Assembly (NCBI GenBank): GCA_937912185.1
Contig: CALDOH010000125.1
Coordinates: 1-8,558 of the forward strand
Length of the DNA: 8,558 nucleotides
Source: an uncultured bacterium
GTDB lineage: Bacteria > Patescibacteriota > Patescibacteriia > UBA1558 > GWA2-36-10
Reading direction: 5' to 3'
This document shows, piece by piece, positions 1-6,586 of the stretch. The notes under the pieces were generated by a model that saw nothing but the letters and a program-made list of their open reading frames with translations, was not told where the DNA came from and did no database searches. Positions within the stretch are counted from its first letter, which is position 1, and each line of letters opens with the position of its first letter. A program made the position numbers and the translations under genes.

Positions 1-27
1 AGAACTTTAGTAATTAACGAAGAAGTT

Positions 28-1446
28 ATGCAAATCAAGACAGCTCTGACTTACGATGATGTTTTGTTGGTGCCGCAAAAATCTGATATCAAATCCAGAC
101 AAGATGTTGATATTTCTAGTAGGCTGACAAAAAACATCATACTCAAAACACCGATTGTTAGTTCCAATATGGACACCGTCACTGAAAGCAAAATGGCCAT
201 CACTATGGCCCTGGCTGGTGGTATTGGTTTTATCCATCGTTTTTGTAGTATCGAATATCAAATAAAAGAAGTCGAACGAGTAAAACGTAAACAAAATATA
301 ATAATCGACAATCCTTTTATTGTCTCCCCCAAAAATACCTTGCTCGAGGTCAAAGAAAAAATAAAAGAATACAATTGTAAAAGTTTTTTGGTGACTGATG
401 ACAGCCAGAAGCTCCTTGGTATTTTGACCAAACGCGATAGTTTTTTTGCTCAACATGATGATGTCTTGGTAGAAGACCTAATGACACCAAAAAGTAAATT
501 AGTCACTGCTCCTTACGACATCACCCCCACCAAGGCCCGTGAATTGATGAACAACAATAAAGTAGAAAAATTACCCCTGGTTGACGAAAACTTTAAAATA
601 CGTGGCCTAATAACAGCTACTGACATTGCCAAAAACTACAACAACGTTTTTGCTAGCAAAGACAGCAAAGGACGACTGATTGTGGGTGCCGCTGTTGGTA
701 TCCGTGGAGACTACATGGAAAGGGTTGATGCACTCGTTAAGGCAGAAGCTGATGTAATTGTAGTTGATATTGCTCATGGTCATTCAGAAAACGAAATCGC
801 TGTAATCAAAGCTATCAAAAAACGCCACCCAAATGTAGAGATAGTTGGTGGCAACGTGGCTACTGCTAAAGCGGCCCTTGATTTGATCAAAGCTGGAGCT
901 GATTGTATCAAAATCGGCGTTGGTCCTGGCTCAACTTGCATCACTAGAACTACTACTGGTTTTGGTGTGCCACAACTAACAGCCGTTTTCAATGCCGCTC
1001 GAGTCTGCAAAAAATATGACATACCCTTGATTGCCGATGGAGGCATCAAACAACCAGGTGATATGGTCAAAGCCCTGGCCGCTGGTGCTGACTCAGTCAT
1101 GCTGGGTGGTCAACTATCTGGCACCAAAGAAACTCCTGGACCAACTATTACCTACCACGGACAACAATACAAAATATCTCGCGGTATGGCCTCACTGACA
1201 GCTGCTCTATCTCGCCCAGACGCCAAAGAAAATATGGGTGACATTACCCCCGAAGGAGTCGAAGCTCGTGTCCCCTACCGCGGTCCATCTCAAAATATCA
1301 TAAATCAATATATTGGCGGACTTAGATCTGGTATGAGCTATGGAAATGCTCGCAACCTAAGCGAACTTCAAGCTAACGCTGAGTTTGTCCGCATCACCAA
1401 CTCAGGTATTAGAGAATCTACTTCTCACGACAACATTGTTTTATAA
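28..1446 (+). CDS. guaB: IMP dehydrogenase / GMP reductase family protein with CBS domains (probable IMPDH)
   Basis: Probable IMP dehydrogenase, which oxidises IMP to XMP with NAD+ in the guanine nucleotide branch of purine metabolism. The 472-aa protein starts with the family's LTYDDVLLVP segment (residues 8-17). It has a TIM-barrel core interrupted by two CBS domains (about 95-200), then the phosphate and catalytic loop GVGPGSTCITR with nucleophile Cys304 and Thr306. Next come the DGGI strand, GMAS (386-389) and EARVPYRG (412-419). Length fits CBS-containing IMPDH rather than short GMP reductase (about 340 aa). The flap between GMAS and EGVEAR does not show the Arg-Tyr pair of typical IMPDH, so a CBS-containing GMP reductase is a real alternative. 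The ATG at 28 is chosen because it sits just before the conserved N-terminus; the frame stays open to the window edge, so a few upstream codons cannot be excluded. It is followed 8 bp later by the miaBA gene, probably in the same transcript. Confidence 0.9.
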   Translation: MQIKTALTYDDVLLVPQKSDIKSRQDVDISSRLTKNIILKTPIVSSNMDTVTESKMAITMALAGGIGFIHRFCSIEYQIKEVERVKRKQNIIIDNPFIVSPKNTLLEVKEKIKEYNCKSFLVTDDSQKLLGILTKRDSFFAQHDDVLVEDLMTPKSKLVTAPYDITPTKARELMNNNKVEKLPLVDENFKIRGLITATDIAKNYNNVFASKDSKGRLIVGAAVGIRGDYMERVDALVKAEADVIVVDIAHGHSENEIAVIKAIKKRHPNVEIVGGNVATAKAALDLIKAGADCIKIGVGPGSTCITRTTTGFGVPQLTAVFNAARVCKKYDIPLIADGGIKQPGDMVKALAAGADSVMLGGQLSGTKETPGPTITYHGQQYKISRGMASLTAALSRPDAKENMGDITPEGVEARVPYRGPSQNIINQYIGGLRSGMSYGNARNLSELQANAEFVRITNSGIRESTSHDNIVL

Positions 1447-1454
1447 AAATTTCC

Positions 1455-3485
1455 ATGCTATCAAAAAAATTCCATCTTATTATATTTGGCTGTCAGATGA
1501 ACTATTCTGACTCAGAACGCCTAGCATCAGTCCTAAAAAGCTTAGGTTATCAGGAAACAAAAAACGAAAACGAGGCTGATCTAATTGGTGTTATTGCCTG
1601 TTCTGTCAGGCAGGCAGCGGCTGATCGCATCTATAGCAAAGCTCATGACTGGCAAAAAATAAAAAAAACACGCCCCTTAATAACTTTATTATCGGGTTGT
1701 GTTTTGAAAGAGGATGAAAAAAAACTAAGAAGTAAGTTTGATCTATTTATTGACATTAAAAATCTCCAAAGTTTGGCTGAAGACTTAAAATATCTAAACT
1801 TGGAAAAAGAATTGACCTTGCCTGAATTTTTTGACATATCCCCAAGCTACCAGTCAAAATACAGAGCCTATGTACCGATCATGACTGGCTGTAATAAATT
1901 TTGCTCTTATTGCGCTGTCCCCTACACTCGGGGTCGAGAAGTTTCCCGCTCTTCAAAATCTATCATCAAAGAAGTGAGTGGACTATTGAACGATGGCTAC
2001 AAAGAAATTGTTCTTTTGGGACAAAATGTAAATAGCTACGGCAAAGATCTACAAAAGAAAAATAAAAAAGAGATCGACTTTCCAGATCTTTTGAAAAAAG
2101 TTGATTCTCTAGGTGACCATTTCTGGTTAAAATTTTTGACCAGCCATCCCTATGATATGAGCGATGAGCTAATTGAAGCTATGGCAAAGTGTAAAAATCT
2201 AAATGATTACCTCCACTTACCAGTTCAATCTGGCTCCAATAAAGTGCTCAAAAAAATGAACCGGCACTACGCTGTCGCCCACTACAAAAAACTAATTAAA
2301 AAAATACGGCAGGTCTTGCCCAATATCACTATATCCACCGACATCATAGTTGGTTTTTGTTCTGAACGTAATCAAGATTTCAAGGACACTCTTAAGTTGA
2401 CCAAGGACCTAAAATTTAATATGGCCTACATGTCCAAATATTCTGCTCGAATTGGCACAATAGCTGCCAAGCTATACCCAGATGATGTACCTCAAAAAAC
2501 CAAAAAGGCCCGCTGGGAAAAATTGAATGAATTGATATCTGCTCAATCTCTAGAATTCAATAAAAAACTAATCGGCCAAAGCCGCGAAGTATTGATCGAC
2601 GTCATCAAAAAGAAAAATGGCAAATACATCAATATCGGAAAATTATCAAATTATATGGCTGCTCATATTGAAACGGATGAACCACTTGAGATTGGTCAAT
2701 TTTATAATGTTAATATAAAGTCTGCTAAATTCTGGGGGTTGACGGCCGAGCTTAAACAAAAGATAATTGTAGTCTTGGGACCAACTGCAGCTGGTAAATC
2801 TGAATTGGCAGTGAAAATAGCTCAAGAGTTCAATGGTGAAATAATTTCTTCTGATTCTCGACAAATATATAAAGGCTTGGATATTGCTAGCAACAAAACA
2901 ACTACAGAAGAAATGGCTGGTATCCCCCACCACCTCATAGATGTAAGTACGGCCGATAAAGAATACAGCCTCTACAATTGGCAACAAGATGCCAACAAGA
3001 CTATAGAAAAGATATTGGCTAAAAATAAGGTGCCCATCATTGCTGGTGGTACTGGACTATATATTTGCTCTATTCTTCAAAACTACGACCTTGACCCCAA
3101 AGAGCCAAAGCTCAGAGACTGTCCTTATGATTTTGTAATCTTTGGCCTTTCCCCTGATAGAGAAAAACTTTACAGCAAAATAAACAAACGAGTCGAGCGG
3201 ATGATATCTGATGGTTCTATTAAAGAAACTAAAAAAATATATAAAAAGTATAACGATAAAAAATTACCTGCTCTAACTGGTATTGGCTACCGAGAAATAA
3301 TCGAGTACCTTGACGGTAAAACTACTATTGAACAAACGATTGATAAAATAAAACAAAATACTCGTCATTATGCCAAACGGCAACTGACTTGGTTTCGTCG
3401 CATGGAAAAACAGGGCCTAAAAATAAACTGGAATCAAACTTGGGTTCAAGTCAAAAAAAATACTAAACAATTCTTGAGTAAATAA
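1455..3485 (+). CDS. miaBA: MiaB-MiaA fusion: tRNA ms2i6A37 synthase, methylthiotransferase plus dimethylallyltransferase
   Basis: One 676-aa open frame holds two enzymes of A37 modification in tRNAs reading UNN codons. Residues 1 to about 433 are a full-length MiaB: an N-terminal UPF0004 domain with cluster-binding Cys13, Cys49 and Cys82, a radical-SAM CxxxCxxC at Cys146/150/153, and a C-terminal TRAM-like segment ending near FWGLTAEL. Residues from about 434 are MiaA: Walker A GPTAAGKS (442-449), SSDSRQIYKG with catalytic-type Asp467, GIPHHLID (489-496), AGGTGLY (530-536), GIGYREI (609-615) and TRHYAKRQLTWFR (636-648). The junction has no stop, no ATG and no obvious ribosome site, and the reading frame is continuous. 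MiaA normally acts first (DMAPP onto A37), then MiaB adds methylthio. The MiaA half is only about 243 aa against roughly 300 for the family; the gap lies after GGTGLY. The start ATG lies 8 bp after guaB, with no clear Shine-Dalgarno. The gene symbol is a composite of the two family names. Confidence 0.93.
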   Translation: MLSKKFHLIIFGCQMNYSDSERLASVLKSLGYQETKNENEADLIGVIACSVRQAAADRIYSKAHDWQKIKKTRPLITLLSGCVLKEDEKKLRSKFDLFIDIKNLQSLAEDLKYLNLEKELTLPEFFDISPSYQSKYRAYVPIMTGCNKFCSYCAVPYTRGREVSRSSKSIIKEVSGLLNDGYKEIVLLGQNVNSYGKDLQKKNKKEIDFPDLLKKVDSLGDHFWLKFLTSHPYDMSDELIEAMAKCKNLNDYLHLPVQSGSNKVLKKMNRHYAVAHYKKLIKKIRQVLPNITISTDIIVGFCSERNQDFKDTLKLTKDLKFNMAYMSKYSARIGTIAAKLYPDDVPQKTKKARWEKLNELISAQSLEFNKKLIGQSREVLIDVIKKKNGKYINIGKLSNYMAAHIETDEPLEIGQFYNVNIKSAKFWGLTAELKQKIIVVLGPTAAGKSELAVKIAQEFNGEIISSDSRQIYKGLDIASNKTTTEEMAGIPHHLIDVSTADKEYSLYNWQQDANKTIEKILAKNKVPIIAGGTGLYICSILQNYDLDPKEPKLRDCPYDFVIFGLSPDREKLYSKINKRVERMISDGSIKETKKIYKKYNDKKLPALTGIGYREIIEYLDGKTTIEQTIDKIKQNTRHYAKRQLTWFRRMEKQGLKINWNQTWVQVKKNTKQFLSK

Positions 3486-3512
3486 AAAACTCCGTCGGCA
3501 GGCCAACGAAGT
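3483..3512 (-). terminator. intrinsic terminator of the small RNA
   Basis: Read on the minus strand, 3512-3489 forms a 10-bp hairpin with a CCTG loop and only two G-U wobbles, directly followed by a run of six T (3489-3484). On the plus strand the same two positions become C-A mismatches and no T-run follows, so the element is oriented for minus-strand transcription. Its T-run overlaps the TAA stop codon of the convergent miaBA gene. Confidence 0.85.
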
Positions 3513-3672
3513 ATTGAGGGGGGCAGAAACGACTAAGGGATAAGCTCCCCGACTCTGATTCATCGATCACGGTGACGGACGATAGATCGTCAGCCTGTGC
3601 GATGAGAGACTCGCCGTCAATTCTAGCGAGCTTCGCTCTGCCCCCCGATTTACAAGAGATGAACGTATACAA
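3484..3672 (-). ncRNA. candidate orphan structured small RNA, about 190 nt, own promoter and terminator
   Basis: The minus strand shows a complete small-RNA transcription unit. A strong promoter predicts a start near 3670-3672 and an intrinsic terminator ends it near 3484. The body is clearly richer in G+C than the surroundings. Predicted fold by eye on the minus strand: closing stem P1 is a perfect 10 bp, GGGGGGCAGA (3646-3637) with TCTGCCCCCC (3527-3518). Inside are P2, GCGA/TCGC (3636-3633 with 3629-3626); a long imperfect hairpin P3, with TCATCG/CGATGA (3605-3600 with 3565-3560), then CAC/GTG, GG/CC and TGACG/CGTCA separated by small bulges; and P4, GGGA/TCCC (3549-3546 with 3540-3537). 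It does not show the SRP RNA tetraloop region, tmRNA ends, RNase P core motifs or 5S rRNA sequence. The multibranch shape also differs from rod-like 6S RNA, although the length is similar. Function is unknown; a trans-acting or protein-binding RNA is possible. It is antisense to any read-through from miaBA. Confidence 0.72.
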
Positions 3673-3678
3673 TTAATA

Positions 3679-3707
3679 TATATAACATATTATTATATTT
3701 TTGTCAA
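3679..3707 (-). promoter_or_regulatory. sigma70-type promoter for the small RNA
   Basis: On the minus strand a perfect -35 box TTGACA (3707-3702) is followed by a 17-bp AT-rich spacer and TATATA (3684-3679) as the -10 box, preceded by TGT, which matches an extended -10. A start about 7 nt downstream falls near 3672-3670. No coding gene lies downstream in this direction before the terminator, so the promoter appears dedicated to the small RNA. Confidence 0.8.
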
Positions 3708-3710
3708 CTA

Positions 3711-3740
3711 TAAAACCCAGTCCCTTATCAGGAGCTGGGT
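3711..3740 (-). terminator. probable intrinsic terminator of the thyX-gatB operon
   Basis: Downstream of the gatB stop, the minus strand reads ACCCAG (3740-3735), a one-base bulge, TCC, a 7-nt loop, GGA and CTGGGT (3720-3715), giving a 9-bp stem followed by TTTTATAG. The T-tract is short (the stem's last T plus three), so efficiency may be moderate. It ends only a few bases before the -35 box of the small RNA, separating the two transcription units. Confidence 0.7.
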
Positions 3741-3752
3741 AAAATTATCAAT

Positions 3753-5261
3753 TTATTTTAGCTTTTTCTTCAGTATTTCTTCAGCTTTTTGGGGATTGGC
3801 CTTACCTTTGCTCTCTTTCATAAATTGTCCTACTAAAAATTTTATAATAGGTTCTTTGCCAGCCTTATACTCCTCTACTTGTTTAGGGTTGCTCATGATC
3901 ACCTGTACCGCAATATCCTCAAGTGTCGAGTCATCGTCTATTTGGGCTAGATCCATTCTTTCGGCAATCCGACTAGGATCATCATCTGCTCCAGAAAACA
4001 TTTCTTTGAGTATTTGCTGACCAGCTGAACTGTTTATTTTTTTCTGATAAACAAGTTTGATGAGTTCTGCCATGTTTTCAGCTGATATTTTAAGATCTTC
4101 TATTTTAAAATCATTACCAATTAGACCAAACAACTCGCTAGTCAACCAAGCAAAGGCTGTTTTGGACAATTTTGCTTTATTTTTCTCCCAAAGCTCAGTT
4201 GCTTGATCAGTGTCCGGACTAATACCATCTACCTTAAACAACCAAGCTCGAAGATCAGACATAACACCCTCAAAATAATTGGCCCATTTTCTTTGATAAA
4301 CTAAAACCCAAGCGTCTTTAGACTCCAAACCATATTCTTGGACAAAACGATCTTTCTTTGCCAAAGGTAGCTCTGGCATAGCACTATTTACCAGGGTCAA
4401 CAATTTTTCACTAACAATCAAAGGTGGTAGGTCAGGCTCGGGAAAATAACGATAATCAGCAAATCCTTCTTTACTACGTTGAAGCACAGTCTCACCCTTG
4501 CCCTCATCCCAACCACGAGTTTCGGTTATCGTCGGCGCTTTGCCCTCATCCCAAAGTTGAGCCTGTCTTTTTTCTTCAAACTCTAAAGCTCTTTCTACGG
4601 CTTTAAATGAATTGAGATTTTTTATTTCTGTCTTGGGATAAAAATCATGATCACCGGCTGGACGGAGAGATACATTGGCATCGCAGCGCATATTCCCTTT
4701 TTCCATGTCAGCATCAGACACACCTAGATAACGTGCAATCAATCTCATTTGAATCAAAAATTCCTTGGCTTCAGCTGGACTCTTGAAATCTGGCTGAGTC
4801 ACAATCTCCGCCAGTGGTGTGCCACCACGATTGAAATCTACTAAGGTCTTGCCGTTTCGATGAATATTTTTGGCCGCGTCTTCCTCAAGATGAAGCCTTT
4901 CAATACCAATACTCCATGTTTGCCCACTGGACTCAATCACCAGATGACCATTTTGGGCTAGCGGTTCGTCAAATTGAGATATTTGATAACCTTTGGGTAA
5001 ATCTGGATAAAAATAATTTTTACGATCAAACTTTGATTTTTTATTTATTTTGAGATTCAAAGCTAGAGACATCATTAATGCCTGTTTAACAGCCTCTTTA
5101 TTGACTGTCGGCAATGTTCCTGGATGTCCCAAACAAATCGGACAGACCAAAGAATTTGGCGCTTGATTTTCAGCATCATTGGAACAATGACAAAACATCT
5201 TACTCTCTGTTTTGAGCTGTAAGTGAATTTCTAAACCTATAACTGTTTCATATTTAGCCAT
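3753..5261 (-). CDS. gatB: Asp-tRNA(Asn)/Glu-tRNA(Gln) amidotransferase subunit B
   Basis: GatB is the kinase and tRNA-binding subunit of the GatCAB complex, which turns mischarged Glu-tRNA(Gln) or Asp-tRNA(Asn) into Gln-tRNA or Asn-tRNA in the cytoplasm. The 502-aa protein begins with YETVIGLEIHLQL and carries the zinc-site cysteines Cys24, Cys26, Cys40 and Cys43. It continues with HLEEDAAK, DFNRGGTPLAEIVTQPD, GNMRCDANVSLRP, TEIKNLNSFKAVERALEFE and DYRYFPEPDLPPL, all family hallmarks. The C-terminal part is the helical GatB/YqeY tail that contacts tRNA. Length is full, slightly on the long side. The start is 7 bp after the tmk stop with no visible Shine-Dalgarno, suggesting coupled translation. 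gatC and gatA are not adjacent, so they must lie elsewhere. It is the last gene of the minus-strand operon and is followed by a stem-loop terminator. Confidence 0.97.
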   Translation of the reverse strand: MAKYETVIGLEIHLQLKTESKMFCHCSNDAENQAPNSLVCPICLGHPGTLPTVNKEAVKQALMMSLALNLKINKKSKFDRKNYFYPDLPKGYQISQFDEPLAQNGHLVIESSGQTWSIGIERLHLEEDAAKNIHRNGKTLVDFNRGGTPLAEIVTQPDFKSPAEAKEFLIQMRLIARYLGVSDADMEKGNMRCDANVSLRPAGDHDFYPKTEIKNLNSFKAVERALEFEEKRQAQLWDEGKAPTITETRGWDEGKGETVLQRSKEGFADYRYFPEPDLPPLIVSEKLLTLVNSAMPELPLAKKDRFVQEYGLESKDAWVLVYQRKWANYFEGVMSDLRAWLFKVDGISPDTDQATELWEKNKAKLSKTAFAWLTSELFGLIGNDFKIEDLKISAENMAELIKLVYQKKINSSAGQQILKEMFSGADDDPSRIAERMDLAQIDDDSTLEDIAVQVIMSNPKQVEEYKAGKEPIIKFLVGQFMKESKGKANPQKAEEILKKKLK

Positions 5262-5268
5262 ATAACTA

Positions 5269-5946
5269 TTATATCAATTCTTTTACTTTTGCCCAAATTA
5301 ATTCATGGATCTCTTCCCTGGTCATAATAACATCATCTTTGACACATTCTACCAAAGAAAACTCTGGATAATTTTCTACAATCCAAAGATAAGACTCTTC
5401 GGCCATCTTTAAATGATTGATATCGGCTTCATGCAAGTCTCTTTTTTCACCACCGATATAATCACGATGCCCTTTCTTATCCACCAATTCCTGACTTATT
5501 TTAGCTGAGACATGAAGTATTATATTAGCATCGGGCTTGGGAATACCCAAAATTTCGTATTCTAATTCATAAAGCCACTTGAGAAAATCTGATCTTTTAT
5601 CGGGTTCGGAAATCTTACCCCCCTGATGTCCCATATTGGCTGAAACATAGCGATTGGCTAAAATAATCGTACCAGCCGCTAAATCTTTTTCCATCTGAAA
5701 CTTGGCATCGTAGCGATCTAGAGCATAAAACATAGATCCTCGCTTGGCTCCCACCTCTTCAGCACTACCGTACTCACCGTTGAGATATTTTTCTACAAAA
5801 AAAGCCGACGGACTACCATATTGAGGAAAATCAACCACCACCACATCGTGGCCTTCTTTTTTCAAACGCTCCTCCAAGATTTTAACTTGAGTAGCTTTCC
5901 CAGAGCCATCAGTTCCATCAATAACAATAAATTTTCCTTTTTTCAT
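5269..5946 (-). CDS. tmk: thymidylate kinase (dTMP kinase), divergent subgroup
   Basis: Phosphorylates dTMP to dTDP with ATP, the last specific step toward dTTP. The 225-aa protein has a P-loop GTDGSGKAT (11-19), the substrate loop DFPQYGSPS (39-47), LDRYD (76-80), the DRY-type motif as NRYVSANMGHQGG (98-110) and a lid region around RDYIGGEKRD (161-170). Two positions differ from textbook dTMP kinases: the residue after the P-loop lysine is Ala18 instead of Ser/Thr, and the Asp of DRY is Asn98. The layout FPxYxSPS, YALDRY and NRYxxxNxxHQ resembles, from memory, a subgroup annotated as dTMP kinase in Clostridia and candidate phyla, so these may be subgroup traits rather than damage. It lies 21 bp after tdk and 7 bp before gatB. 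The start follows from the MKKGKFIVIDG N-terminus; no Shine-Dalgarno is seen. A related deoxynucleotide kinase activity is possible. Confidence 0.88.
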   Translation of the reverse strand: MKKGKFIVIDGTDGSGKATQVKILEERLKKEGHDVVVVDFPQYGSPSAFFVEKYLNGEYGSAEEVGAKRGSMFYALDRYDAKFQMEKDLAAGTIILANRYVSANMGHQGGKISEPDKRSDFLKWLYELEYEILGIPKPDANIILHVSAKISQELVDKKGHRDYIGGEKRDLHEADINHLKMAEESYLWIVENYPEFSLVECVKDDVIMTREEIHELIWAKVKELI

Positions 5947-5967
5947 AAATATAATAAATGATTTATC

Positions 5968-6570
5968 TTATGATCGATCATTACGGCAAGCACGACATAG
6001 GGCTGTATAGTCTTCCTTGCCACCAACTTGGATAAGCTCCTTGGAATCAGACAGACGAAAGGTGCGTGAAGCACGCTTACCACAACCCACGCAAATTGGG
6101 TGTAATTTTTCTACAATTTCTGCTTCAGCTAAAAGCTCGGGAACACCTTCAAATGGTCGGCAAGCAAAATCCTGATCCAAGACTGTTAAAATAATTACCT
6201 TTCCTTGGTTGGCTAGCTCTATCAGTAGAGTAAGGAGTTTTGGTACTTTAAAAAATTGCGCTTCATCAATAGCAACGATATCGGGCTTATTTTTTGATAC
6301 CCAAGCAGCTATAGTCTCAACGTCGGGTACTACCTCAGCCTCAAACTTATAATCGTTATGAGAAATAACTTCACTAGTCTTATGACGATCATCTTTCTGG
6401 GGCTTAAATAAAACAATTTTCTTTTTATCTTCAGAAAATTCGTTGCGAATTTCTATTCGACGTAAATTTCGAATCAGCTTGCCAGTCTTACCAGCAAACA
6501 TTGAACCTGTTATCACATAGATGAAACCACCACGGTACATCTCGATGGCACCATCAAGAGAAATTTGCAT
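5968..6570 (-). CDS. tdk: thymidine kinase, type II (TK1-like)
   Basis: Salvage enzyme that phosphorylates thymidine (and deoxyuridine) to the monophosphate with ATP. The 200-aa protein shows the type II pattern: P-loop GSMFAGKT (22-29), DEAQFF (102-107) with catalytic-type Glu103, LDQDF and RPF (131-140), and a zinc site from Cys160/Cys163 and Cys192/Cys195. The thymidine-binding lasso ends in GGKEDYTALCRAC. Length is normal. A Shine-Dalgarno-like AAGGA lies 9-13 bases upstream of the ATG at 6570, which supports this start over the internal Met11; it is the clearest ribosome site in the window. The gene starts 16 bp after the dut stop and is followed 21 bp later by tmk. In the operon it provides a second route to dTMP beside ThyX. 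The last codons contain the palindrome TGATCGATCA, probably chance. Confidence 0.96.
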   Translation of the reverse strand: MQISLDGAIEMYRGGFIYVITGSMFAGKTGKLIRNLRRIEIRNEFSEDKKKIVLFKPQKDDRHKTSEVISHNDYKFEAEVVPDVETIAAWVSKNKPDIVAIDEAQFFKVPKLLTLLIELANQGKVIILTVLDQDFACRPFEGVPELLAEAEIVEKLHPICVGCGKRASRTFRLSDSKELIQVGGKEDYTALCRACRNDRS

Positions 6571-6586
6571 TTGTCTTTATCCTTAT

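Noticed and set aside
780..1100. 106-codon minus-strand frame opposite guaB, and similar antisense frames over miaBA and gatB
   Set aside because: They lie entirely within strongly conserved coding sequence on the other strand and show no recognisable protein motif.
3463..3672. 69-codon minus-strand open frame over the small RNA region
   Set aside because: It needs a TTG start that coincides with the predicted transcription start, leaving no room for a ribosome site. It also reads through the terminator hairpin into the miaBA 3' end. The RNA structure explains the region better.
3484..3672. Riboswitch or leader element controlling a downstream gene
   Set aside because: In the minus-strand direction the element ends in a terminator inside the convergent miaBA gene, with no same-strand gene after it in the window.
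3675..3702. AT-only hairpin followed by T5 on the plus strand as a terminator for guaB-miaBA
   Set aside because: The stem would contain only A-T pairs with a bulge, and the same bases are better explained as the promoter region of the minus-strand small RNA.
5971..5980. Palindrome TGATCGATCA as an operator site
   Set aside because: It lies inside the last codons of tdk, is a single copy, and has no promoter next to it. A 10-bp palindrome can arise by chance.
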